Positions 33,560-43,592 of a stretch of DNA of 64,000 bases are shown here, piece by piece. Origin of the DNA: Selaginella moellendorffii (lineage: Eukaryota; Streptophyta; Lycopodiopsida; Selaginellales; Selaginellaceae); the NCBI RefSeq assembly GCF_000143415.4, contig NW_003314312.1, forward strand, positions 255,159-319,158, read 5' to 3'. The stretch's first letter is position 1. Each line of letters starts with the position of its first letter. A program made the translations under genes and the position numbers. Under the pieces are notes generated by a model. That model saw only the letters and a program-made list of their open reading frames with translations. It had not been told where the DNA came from and ran no database searches.

Positions 33560-34020
33560 GTAGATAATTATGAATGTGGAAGGATTGTGATGCTATGATT
33601 AAACAAATTGCATATAGCTAACTATGATATTTAAGTGTACGCAACACTTCATATATGCATAGCTAACTATGAAGTTTAAGTATGCACAACACTCCATATG
33701 TGCATGTGTGATATTAGTGCTAAGAAGGATAATTTGTGCAGTTTTCACTGAAGTATACAAAGAAGAACAAATACCTTTTATTAAAGATTGAGAACCTATT
33801 AGATAGATTGGAAAAAACAAAATACTTCTTGAGTAAAGAATTGTGAATGTGGAAGGATTGTGATGCTATGATTAAACAAATTGCATATAATTAATTATGA
33901 TGTTTAAGTGTGCACAATACTCTATATATGTATATGTGATACTTATGCTAAGAAGGATAATTTGTGTAATTTCTACTGAAGTATACAGAGAAGAACAAAT
34001 ACCTTTTATTAAGGATTGAG
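33560..34020. repeat. two-copy direct repeat, period about 273 bases
   Basis: GAATGTGGAAGGATTGTGAT occurs at 33573 and 33846, and both copies continue through GCTATGATTAAACAAATTGC and a block ending GAAGAACAAATACC. Confidence 0.7.
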
Positions 34021-34464
34021 AATTTGTTTAAAATACTTTTCAAGGATTTACTTAAGGTCAAGATACTACTAGATTAAGGTAGCAAAGAAAGATATTAAAA
34101 AAATAACCTATTAGACAAAGTAACTATTTAGCCATGAATTTATCATGCTAGTGCACCTTACATAAGTTTCAGATCTATGAACATTAAATCACAAACTTTC
34201 TAGACTTAAAAAATTCTCCTCTCACTGCCTCAAACAATTTATAATTTCTTCAAGAGGAAAGCAAATGGTTAGGATGAAAAATAAGCCTCTAACCTCCACC
34301 AAAATATAGACTATGGTTATGGATTACATAATTGGATGCAGTTGCTACATTTTAGGGCTATCTGTTAAAACTGTACGGCAGACATAGTTAATCATCTGGA
34401 ATGAATCATTGCCATTGTCACAGGGAGATCGAGATTGTCTCCCACAACAACAATCTCAAAAAGC

Positions 34465-35384
34465 TCACTGGAAGAGCAAGCTTAGTTTTTGCCTGTGCCG
34501 CATGAACTGGCTAACTTTGCTATCCAGTTCCTTGGTCACTGGAGCCGGACACATTCCAGCTGCGTAGCCATTGAATCGCGCCGCGGCGCTCGATCGCACG
34601 AAGTCCTCTTCCGCGAGCTCGCCAAAGAGCTGCAAGAGAAGTGGTCGTCTTCGCAGCTCAAACTTCTGCAAGAACAAATGGAGCAAAGATCGTCCCTAGA
34701 GATGATTCCAGCTTCAAGTACCTGGTGTTCTAGCTCCGCGGGATAGAACGTTTCGAGAGGCTCGATCTCTGTAGCAACCATCGTGTATGGTCGCTTTGCT
34801 TGCTCTCTTTCTTTGCTCACTGTTGCCAGAAAAGCCTCGTCCTCGTTCTGTGTAAAAATGATGGACCTGGCGAGTGAAAAAAGAATGAGATCGAAAGAAT
34901 CACGAAGGAAAAGGGCAAACTTCACAGATAACACACCTGTATTGCTCGCCCACATCAGGTCCTTGTCCAAAAACTTGCGTCGGATCGTGAGCCGCCCAGA
35001 AGGCGTCTAGCAGCTGCTCGTAGCGCACGCGAGCCGGATCATACTCGATCTGGACAAAGATTTCGATCAGCAGCAGCCTACATTGCCCCTAGGTCAATCG
35101 ATCCATCGGGAAGGAAAAAGCGCAAGGCATACCTCCACGGATTCCGCGTGATCGCCGATATTTCGATACTCGGGGCTCTGCTTGCTCCCGCCGCAATACC
35201 CTACTCTCGTCCTCACCACTCCGGGGATGCATCCAAACGCCGCCTCGCCACTCCAGAAGCTCCCCACCGCGAACACTGCGATCTTGGGATCCATCGCCGG
35301 AGGATCGTCCACACGGATCGAGCTGCCGGGGCGCAGGGCCAGCGCCAGCGCCGAGAGAGCGATCAGCAGCAGCCATTGAGACAT
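34465..35384 (-). CDS. MSRA5: MSRA5-like protein (MsrA fold, Ser at the catalytic Cys position)
   Basis: Four exons on the minus strand: 35384-35133, 35049-34937, 34866-34722 and 34665-34465, giving 236 residues. A signal peptide ([20 protein letters not shown]) precedes the MsrA domain. Landmarks are [63 protein letters not shown] and the helical tail [19 protein letters not shown]. In standard peptide methionine sulfoxide reductase A the motif is GCFW, with Cys as nucleophile; here it reads GSFW, as I recall for plant MSRA5, so the usual reductase chemistry is doubtful. The secretory signal agrees with MSRA5. This is the only unbroken copy of three in the cluster, and it lies in the inverted arm. 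Confidence 0.83.
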
Positions 35385-35699
35385 CGCTGCGCTTTTAGAA
35401 TTTGACCTTACAAGATCAAAGGTATGTCCACGTGGCGATAGAATATCCGACACGTCAGCTTCTCTCGAGTTTCAAGCTAAGCTTCCCGAAACACTCGCAA
35501 GCAGCAAGAAACACGGATCATCCACCTGAGAAACTATAGATTGCCGAGCTTAAAGACTATACGCGTGCCTGGTGGAATTCAATTGCTACAGCGGCGAGGA
35601 GCTCGTTAATGCCGCGATCCAGAGGCAACAGGTAGCTGGCCTTACCTTGATCGTGATGCTTTTCGTTCTCGGCAATGTACAAAATCTACTATGTCCACG

Positions 35700-36225
35700 A
35701 ATCCAGCGCCGCGCTGCTCATAGGCGTGCATTCTCAAAAAGTGGACTACAAGCGAAACCACTGGTTTATCATAGATGATTTGCTTTATTATCGATTTGAA
35801 GCTCTTAATTCCAGAAATCAAATGGATATAGAGTATTTTGGCATGCATTTCGAGAGATCTTTCCATTCCTCTTTATAACTCTCCCATTCCTAATCTTCTA
35901 GGCAACACTTGGCTGATGGAGTCTCGTGACAACAAACACACAACTTATAGAGAATAGGCGGTGGTAGGCGGAAGAGAAGATGGTGGTGATGGTAATGGGT
36001 CCTGGAAGTAGACTCCAATGCCTCTCACACCTGTACTAGTGGAGGCGTAGCCAAAAGCTCACAATCTTGCCCTCTTTTGAGCACTGTTGCTGTATACCCA
36101 AACGGTCCACGTAAGTTGTGGTCTTGCGGTGGACACTATGCTTTGGGTAGATGTAGAATTGGCTGAGACCCCAAAGATTGGTCGCCGAGCTCCATCCAGC
36201 GGCATAGGCCACATTAGAGCACAGC
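35700..36225 (-). pseudogene. inverted remnant of a jacalin-lectin gene
   Basis: On the minus strand the end of the lectin gene is recognisable: GVRGIGVYFQDPLP-type sequence (around 36000-36040), parts of the Cys-rich tail (35830-35935) and the second jacalin exon (36060-36200). Several indels and stops break the frame, and the first jacalin exon and signal exon are missing. At about 36195-36205 it joins the PPR-like fragment instead. It sits downstream of the inverted MSRA5 gene in mirror order to the other cassettes. Confidence 0.75.
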
Positions 36226-36420
36226 CTGAAAGAGCTTCTTTGTCAGATGCGAATTACAGGACACCAGCAGCTCTTGCAGCGTCACCTTGATGTCGCATTG
36301 TGGGCATTGGCCAGATTCACATACATGTACAGGTTTTTGGCATCTTGGCATACAAATCATACTTCAGCTTACATTGTTCCGCAGAGGAACTATCTCGAAC
36401 ACCTAGTTAGCCTTCCGAAA
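36190..36420 (-). pseudogene. inverted copy of the PPR-like edge fragment
   Basis: In reverse complement this matches 21970-22230: CACAATGCGACATCAAGGTG and CTTTCAGGCTGTGCTCTAAT are shared, with an internal deletion. It is directly joined to the jacalin exon remnant, so the junction is a rearrangement breakpoint. Confidence 0.6.
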
Positions 36421-36439
36421 ACGTTACAAACGCAGAAAG

Positions 36440-37260
36440 ATGATGATCAAGTTATAAGATGTACAGTCTCGAAACTGCATCTGGAAAAAGATTTGCTTGG
36501 ACTGTCCAGGTACCCATTCTGGGCAGCCAGCCTCCTTGCAACACCTGGCTTCTCATGCACTCGGCCTTGAGGAATGGCTACGTCAAGAAAATGATGGAAA
36601 GAATTGCGAATCTGGAAGCGGATGTGGGACTTGAGCGGCGGACTGACTGTGTGCATCAGTTCAGAAATCTCAATGCGATTGTGGACGATGAAATGTAAGT
36701 TCTATGAAGACGTTGTTTGTCCTCGATAGGATACATGACTGAGAAGGAAATGGCGCTGAATGCTTCTAAAACAAAAGGTTCGTGCTGTGCGCTGGCTAAG
36801 TATTACTTTGATTCGGTTCTTCCTCTTTTTTTTCATTTTTTCATTTTTTTCTTTTTAATTGAAGAACAGGTGTTTGTTGATTTTAACGCATGTCAGAATT
36901 GACAACACATGATCTAGTGTGGAGCTTGAAATGGTTTTCGAGAGGATGCCATGGCACAGCGTCATCTCTTGGACAATGCTGATGCTCGGCTGTGTGGTGG
37001 AGAATGGGGAGGAAGAGCTGGCATTGGAACTCTTGGAGCTGGACAATCAAGTGTAATTCGTTGCTGCTATCAAGGCCTGTGCTGCTCAAGCCGAGAAAGA
37101 AGCTGGAGTTGACAGTTGCCAAGCTCTCTACCAGTATAAAGCTAAAAAGGTTTAAGGAGATAGGGCTGGAGCTCAAGGCCACTATGACACAGACATGTTT
37201 GTAGGAAAGGATCTTGTGGAACTATATGCGAAGTGTGGAAGCATGCTCTACTTAGCTCAA
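36440..37260 (+). pseudogene. PPR gene remnant
   Basis: Pieces of PPR sequence are visible in different frames: VFERMPWHSVISWTMLM near 36930-36985 and DLVELYAKCGS near 37210-37245, both common plant PPR elements. Between and around them are stops and frame changes. From 37260 to about 37950 the DNA is AT-rich and I see no gene. Confidence 0.55.
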
Positions 37261-38166
37261 AATTAAAACGAATTAAAGAAAAGTTTAAGAAGAAACCTGG
37301 ATATTTTAGGTATATCCTACCTTCTATAAGTTTTCTGCTTTGATGCAATCTTTATAAACAAATATTGCAAATGGCAGAAATCCCAGCATTTTTTAAAACA
37401 ATAAAAACTAAGAAAAAATATAATTATTTTTAGATTAAAAGAGAAAAAAATAATAACAATCTTGAACATAAGTTGCACCTCACTCACTTCACCATGGAAA
37501 TAGATATAATAATAAGCTTACAACAATTGAAACAGTTTCAAACAATCCAAACTATTTACCATAGTTTCACAAAACTAGGAATCGCGTTATTTCAATCAAT
37601 AAGAAAAATTAAAACATTATTTTTCAATTTTAGACCATATTAAAATAATTTTAAGTTTTATTTATATAGATAGATAGAGGACATTTTTAAAATCACCACA
37701 GCACCCGTTAAGCATGGAAATATGCTAATGTTTCCTACTCAATCCTTCTCTCAAGAACATAAAGAATTGCTAGAGCATCCAGATTAATGTTATTTCAATG
37801 AATAAGCAAAATTTTTAGACCAAATAAAATAATTTCAAGTTTTATTTAAATAAAGGGGCGGGTTAATAATATGAATTAGTTCTAACAGTAAACTGGGCGT
37901 TTAGGGCACCATGCTATTCTGGGCATCTTAATTCTGCGTGGTTATTCTAATCCAAGGCGATAAACGCCGCCGTTTAGTCTTCCTTCCCAAGGGCAAGGGC
38001 ACGACGAAGACGACGAACAAGAGCGCGAGGATTGCAGCAACAGGTTTAGCTTAAACACTCGCGCTTTCCTCTCTCACTCTAGATTCTAGATTCTAGACCT
38101 AGGAAGACGAGCTTTAAAGGACAAATCCTCAAATCCTCCCCGCTTTGCTTTGTTTACCTCCAGGTG

Positions 38167-38922
38167 ATGGACTCGACGCTCAATCCTCCTCTCCACGACC
38201 ACGGCGAAGACGAGAGCAAGCATCGCGGCGGATCACCGGTGCTCTACAAGGAGTGCGTTAGAAACATCAACGCCGAGAATGGAGGAGAGGAAGTTCACGA
38301 TGGATGTCAGAAGTTCACGGCCGCCGGAAAGGACGGAAGCCCGGAGGCGCTCAAGTGCGCGGCTTGCGGATGCCACCGGAACTTTCACCAGCAGGAGAGT
38401 GAGACCCCGACAGCGATCAAAGGTTCCGACTTGACGCAATTCGCCGACGATATCCTGGGGGTTGTCAAGAAGACGAAGCGCAAGAACACTCACCGGGCCA
38501 TCAATCTGGCCACGCAAGTCCTCGAACACGTCTCCAAGCTGCTCAACATTCTCGCCCAAGTGATCGACGATCCCGACGACACTGGCAAGGTAGCAGCTAG
38601 TGGTCAGAACAGCAAAGCAAAGGCGAAGGAAGAAAAACGAACCTCTTGCGAAGAGGCGCTGGCTGTTGTTGTGGCGTCGTCCAAGGACAAAGCTCAGAGT
38701 CCGGATGATAGCACTCCAAAGGAGAAGCGAAAGAGGACCATCTTCAGCGCCGAGCAGCTCACCAAGCTCGAAGCTCTGGCCGAGAGTGTGCACTGGTCTC
38801 TGGGAAACATACCCAAGGATCAACAGGCGAGTGCTGCCATGGAGATCGGGATAACGGTCGAATCGCTTAAGTACTGGTTCCACAACAGGAAACAGAAGAA
38901 GAAGCCAACCCGGAAGTCGTGA
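38167..38922 (+). CDS. ZF-HD (zinc-finger homeodomain) transcription factor
   Basis: Intronless coding region, 251 residues. Residues about 20-75 form the ZF-HD dimerisation finger: VLYKECVRNINAENGGEEVH, DGCQKF, and SPEALKCAACGCHRNFHQQE. The region around 185-245 is a homeodomain: KRKRTIFSAEQLTKLEALAE and SLKYWFHNRKQKKKPTRKS. Members are plant-specific nuclear factors that dimerise through the finger and bind ATTA-type sites. The finger lacks the usual His of the KNHA motif (here RNIN), and helix 3 reads WFHNRK rather than the common WMHNNK. The central part is long and charged. The first ATG lies three bases after a CAG acceptor-like site, so a 5' UTR intron is likely. Confidence 0.87.
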   Translation: MDSTLNPPLHDHGEDESKHRGGSPVLYKECVRNINAENGGEEVHDGCQKFTAAGKDGSPEALKCAACGCHRNFHQQESETPTAIKGSDLTQFADDILGVVKKTKRKNTHRAINLATQVLEHVSKLLNILAQVIDDPDDTGKVAASGQNSKAKAKEEKRTSCEEALAVVVASSKDKAQSPDDSTPKEKRKRTIFSAEQLTKLEALAESVHWSLGNIPKDQQASAAMEIGITVESLKYWFHNRKQKKKPTRKS

Positions 38923-39079
38923 GCTTCTCTCTCTGTGTATGTATCCTAGATAGAATTCAAAGTCGCTCGAATCGAAATTTGTCTTTTGCTCTCTTTTACG
39001 TCAATACCGCTCCTCCAAAAACTCTGGTGTCAATCAAGCTGGCAGTGATTCGGAAGAAACAATTAATAGAAGCTTACCT

Positions 39080-40046
39080 TCAAAAAATTTCATCATCGGG
39101 AATTTGAGGCTTCAAAAACTTCATAGGATCCGCTTCCGCATCCTTGATGTCACGCCTTCTCTCGATCTTTTTCTCGGGCATAGCGGGCACAGGAATGATG
39201 TTCTCTTGGTCGATAACACCATCGATCAACCCGTATTCCATAGCTTCCACTGCCGACATGTAACGATCTCTGTCTATGTCCTTCTCGACTTGCTCAAATG
39301 GTTTCCCAGTTATCTCTGCGAGGATCCGGGTAAAGTTGTTCTTGTGGAACATGATCTCCTTGGCCTGGATCTCAACGTCAATAGCTTGTCCGCTAGCTCC
39401 ACCCATAGGCTGATGCACCATGATGCGTGTGTTGGGCATTGCAAAGCGTTTCCCCTTTGTTCCCCCGGCGAGAATGACCGAAGCAGTGGAAGCCGCTAGA
39501 CCAAAGGCGATCGTCGACACTTCTGCTCGGCAAAGCTGGATCGCGTCATAAATTCCCATCGCAGCACTGCAACACCGATCAGTCAGGAACCAAAAGCAGG
39601 AAATTTTGTTTTGAAGAAAACTAGAATTACCTCACAGATCCTCCAGGACAATTGATGAACATCCGGATCTCCTTCTTGGAATCCATCGCGTCCAGCAGGA
39701 GAAGCTGGCTGATGATCGCGTCCGCCACGAAATCATCCAGCTGATGCCCTAGAAAGACCGTTCGCTGCCTGAGCAACAATCCCATGACATCCGCCTCAGC
39801 AGATTTCTGCCCGGGCGGCGCCGCCGTGCTGGCCACAGCTCCCGATGTGTCGCCATGGACGAAATCCAGTGGAGCCATCGAAATTCCCAATGCACTAGCG
39901 CTCGATCTAGCAGCAGCACGTACCGTGAGCGGCAGCCGAGATCTCCTGCTGATGCTCGTCGCGCGCAATGGCTGATCAAAGCTGTGGATTGGCGAGGAAG
40001 CGCATGCCGCCGCCGAGAGCGCCATGGACGCGGCTCTTGCCGCCAT
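39080..40046 (-). CDS. CLPP4: chloroplast Clp protease proteolytic subunit ClpP4
   Basis: Two exons on the minus strand, 40046-39631 and 39566-39080, give 300 residues. The first 80 residues are Ala/Ser/Arg-rich with few acidic residues, a chloroplast transit peptide. The protease domain has MFINCPGGSV, the catalytic Ser in FGLAASTAS, the catalytic His in IMVHQPMGG and the Asp in DIDRDRYM, so it is a ClpP rather than an inactive ClpR. The AASTAS variant of the Ser motif, GASGQAIDVEIQAKE and the ending PDDEIF point to ClpP4. ClpP4 is part of the P-ring of the plastid ClpPR core, which degrades stromal proteins. The gene is divergent from the PIH1 gene, with a very short shared promoter. A GT donor just after the stop (TGAAG then GTAAGC) suggests a 3' UTR intron. 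Confidence 0.92.
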
Positions 40047-40156
40047 AGCCTAAAACCCTAGGCCTGTATTCTCTTCTTCCCCCTACATTCCGAGCCAGAA
40101 TGGCGAGCGGATATTCCCATTTTGTTTCCGCGATCCTTATTAGGGTTCCAACGGCC
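40047..40156. promoter_or_regulatory. short shared promoter between CLPP4 and the PIH1 gene
   Basis: Only 53 or 110 bases (depending on the PIH1 start chosen) separate the two divergent start codons. The segment holds a CCTAAAACCCTAGG block and a TTATTAGGGTTCC block, telo-box-like motifs frequent in plant housekeeping promoters. Confidence 0.5.
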
Positions 40157-41946
40157 ATGGAGGAGGAGGGCGCTCGAATGGAGGAGATGCTCCAAATGTT
40201 GCGCTACTACGAGAAGGCGCGATCGGAAGGAATAGCCGCCGAGAATCTGGAGTTAGAGGTGAGATTTCTTCCCGCGATCTGGTATAATCTTCGTTTCTTT
40301 CGTAGGCGCTGCTCTCCGCAATGCGCCAGCATGAATCCAGAGCTACTAGTGATGATATTTCCGGGACAAGGAAGCGAGAGGAGGATGTGGAGCGGCAAGA
40401 AATTCTTCCCAAGCCTTTCTTCGTTGTGAAGACGCTCAACGGGAAGAAACAGAAGGTTTTCATCAACATTTGTGGATCTGACAAAGTAAGTTTTTTCTAT
40501 CTTCTCTTGTGTAGAGAAAACAAAACTTTCTAAGCTAAATCTTCTCGGGGTTTCCTTGTTATTTCTTCACGAATTGGCAGACCAATCGTGCAGATTCCTG
40601 GGCCGGAGGATTGGGAGGAAGGAATTCCTCCATCCGTGGAAGAGGCATTAGCTTCCAATGACGAATCAGTTCACAACATTCGTCTGCCGTTAAGCTGTTC
40701 CGACCCGCTCATATCTTCCGATCATTGTAAGTTCTCAGCTCTCGAGTTCTTGGCACTGAAGTCTTCTTTTTTTCTAGGTGGAAAACCGTGTCTTGTGCAC
40801 GATGTTGTCTACAACATGTCCGTTGTGGAAGTAGCAATGCGTGACAAAAGGCTGAAGATTTTCATGATCGATACAGCAATGTCATGGATCGGACAGAAGT
40901 ACAGCACTGAGCTGAGCTCTGGTTTGGCCTTTGAGTTTCCTGCCTATGCATAATTCCTAACGACTTTTACGAATTCTAGAGTTTAAGCTGCCAAACATGA
41001 AGTATAAAGGAGATTCAGTTCAAAAGCAGTACATTCGTGCCGGTCCCAAGGGTCCTTTGATCAGTGAAATACCAGGTAAAGTTTCTTCCGTGATTGAGCC
41101 TGTCTTTCGTATAACCTTTTCGCTCGCTACAGATGTTGAGGCCGAATTAGAACCGTCATTTCCTTTGCTGGCAAAAAAAGATCAGCTAAAAGCTGATACC
41201 TTGGGTTCCAAACAGCAAGGAAGCTTTCGACAAGATGATGCACCTTCCAGTAACGTGCAATCGGAGGTGAAAGCAGTGCATTTGGTGACACAGACGATTC
41301 AGAACGAGCGATCGACACTGCCTCGAGTTTTGGAGAACAACGGTGAAACAGATGATCCGGCTACTTTGGCAATGGTGAGCTTTGTCAGTGAAGAAGATAT
41401 AGCAAGGACAGCCAGAAAAGTCGCGGAAGAAAACACTGGAGTTAACAGTAGCAGATTAATCACCTCGACGCCAAGTAAGCTGGACGAGCAGCAAACGAAG
41501 CCTGAAGTTTACGAAGAAAGGCCAGTTCCTTCAGCCGATTGTCTCGAAAAGCCTCAGGTTCCAGCCATACAGACCGAGTACCTTGGGCGTCCAGTGGAGT
41601 ATATATTCCTTCACATCTCGTTTCCTCAAGAGGTAAATTTTGGTTTTTCCTTTGCTGCTAGAGTTTCTCATGAATTTTTGCGCAGGCAAACCTTGAGAAC
41701 TTACAAGTTTGCTCGAGCAACACGGAAGTGTATGTCGAGATACCAAACTACGAAGCAATGCGGGTAAAAATTCGTGATTTATATCCATTGCCTGACCAAA
41801 AGCTCGAAGTTTTTCTCCAGGTCCCTCTCATGTTTCCAGTATCGCCAGAAAACGCTGAAGCAGAGCTATCTCCAGACAATGCCGTGGTAACGCTAAAGCT
41901 ACCATATCTCGGCGTCAAGGGGCTATACTGTTGCGGTAATCGTTAG
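40157..41946 (+). CDS. PIH1 (NOP17-like) domain protein
   Basis: Seven exons: 40157-40258, 40306-40485, 40594-40726, 40778-40921, 40980-41075, 41133-41632 and 41686-41946, giving 471 residues. The PIH1 domain lies in the first half: LPKPFFVVKTLNGKKQKVFI, NICGSDKIPGPEDW, GKPCLVHDVVYN and EFKLPNMKYKGD. A Ser/Glu-rich linker follows, then a C-terminal CS-like beta domain (YVEIPNYEAMRVKIRDLY to LKLPYLGV). PIH1 proteins work with HSP90 and R2TP-type complexes in assembling snoRNPs or axonemal dynein. An assembly role is inferred. An in-frame ATG at 40100 would add 19 residues; 40157 has the better context (GCCATGG) and lies beyond UTR-like sequence. The correct exon 3 acceptor is the CAG at 40591-40593; an earlier CAG breaks the frame. 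Confidence 0.85.
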
Positions 41947-42128
41947 AGATGGACGGCTGAGATGTCTTCCACGGCTAAGGTACGGATGGCCACGATTTCT
42001 TCTCTTTCATGGTTCTGTTGCCGCCACTTTTTAGGGCTCTTCCATTCCGCTGGTAGCAGCGCTTGGACGCGACGGTAATTCGATGCTATGAGCACGGCAG
42101 ACGCAAGATTCTTGCGGAATTTGCAAAG

Positions 42129-43539
42129 ATGCCTGTCCAAGCGGCTCACGATTTGGAGATTTCCAAGGCAGCGGCTGGGCTCTTGACAATGCAGCACCAG
42201 GAGAAGCAGCACAAGGATCCAGGTTCTTCGTCCCAGATCTCTCCTTCCGTTTCTCTATTCTCGCCATCGCCATACATCATCAACTGCAAGAGGCGCGCTT
42301 GCGGTGGCTGGGACACGATCGCTGGAGCTGCTTGGGAAGGGAAATCCAGGGAGGAAGTCTTCGCTGACGCCGTCCAAGATCAAGAAAGATTCGTCGTCAA
42401 TCCGGACCAGCCAGGTACTTGTAGGATCAGCTCTCTCAACGATCAGCTGGTAGAGCTCAAAGACGCGCTGGAAAAATTTATTTCGGAGTGCTCGTCGAGC
42501 AGGCCTCAGATTTCTCGGGAGGAAGAAAGGGGCAGTCTCGATGGTGGAGGTGCCACTGCTGGGGTGGATTTTCAAGCTTTGCGGCGGAGAAACGTCCGGG
42601 GAAAAATTCTGGCAGAGATTCTTTCGTCCAGGAAGCTAACCAGCATGAAGCCAGAGATCGATGAGCTTTCTACTACCACTCCCAAGGCCGAGGATGACTG
42701 CCGGAGCTCTTCCGGATCGCCGTGTGACGAATTTTTCGATGCTCGCGATGCTTCTTCTTCAGAAGGTACGCTGCTAGAATTCTCCATTTTTTTTAGAGAT
42801 TCTAAGCGACTATTTTTTCTTGTTGGTGGCGCTAGGCTACTCTTCAAACGAGGACGGATCGACACGAAGACACAGGAAACAAATCTCCAGCTCGCCGATC
42901 GACCCTGAGCTCGTCCGCCAACTTCACATGGAAGTGAAACGGCGAATGCAAGCGGAAGAGGCATTGCATATCATGGAGCAGTGTCAGGAAAACATTGTCA
43001 GCATACTCTTGTCGCCGGTTTGTCCGACACCTCCGAGATCCAGCTCTCCCCAGCCAGTGTCATCGGCAGCGACAATCAACAACGGGCTTGCGAGCTTGAT
43101 TGAAGAGGACTGGCAGGACGAGAACTCCTTTCGAACAGTCATTGCGACAGTGATCTCGTCGGCTCTCCTTAGAGGCGTGATCCGGCCGGACGAAGCCGAG
43201 GCGCTGGAGAAGCTCCTGGAAACTAAAGACCGTGAGAGTTTTCGACTGCGGAGGAAGCTAAAGTTTTTCGAGCACGTCAACAACGAGTTGTCTCGCAAGA
43301 ACCAGGAAGCCACAGGTAAGTTTTCCGTTTAAGACTCTCTGAAGTGTTTTCAAAGGCCTACCTCAGAACGCGCGCGGAGAATCAGACGGAGCAGACAAAA
43401 GTGGCTAAGCGTCTCGGCGAAATGCCTTGCGGTTGGAGTTGCCATTGGAGTGTCCGGGACTTTGCTCTACTGGTACTTCCCTTGGGACAGGCTCAAGTCT
43501 GCAAAGAAAGAAGTCGAAGCTCCTCCGGCACAGACATGA
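42129..43539 (+). CDS. plant coiled-coil, tail-anchored protein of unknown function (paralogue 2)
   Basis: Exons 42129-42765, 42836-43315 and 43367-43539 give about 429 residues from the first ATG in the long open frame. The C-terminal half parallels the gene at 13568-14673: LETKDRESFRLRRKLKFFEH, then NNELSRKNQEATE, a basic segment RARRIRRSRQKW, one hydrophobic segment and a short tail. The same two intron positions and phases are kept at the end (after NQEA). The N-terminal half is poorly ordered. The true 5' end is uncertain: an upstream mini-exon (ATG at 41962, six codons, donor at 41980) spliced to 42060 would keep frame but begins only 16 bases after the PIH1 stop codon. Function unknown; a membrane-anchored coiled-coil protein is inferred. 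Confidence 0.68.
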
Positions 43540-43592
43540 CTACTAGGTTTGGGTAAGTTACATAGAACGCCAATGGGTTGAGGCTGGCGGGC

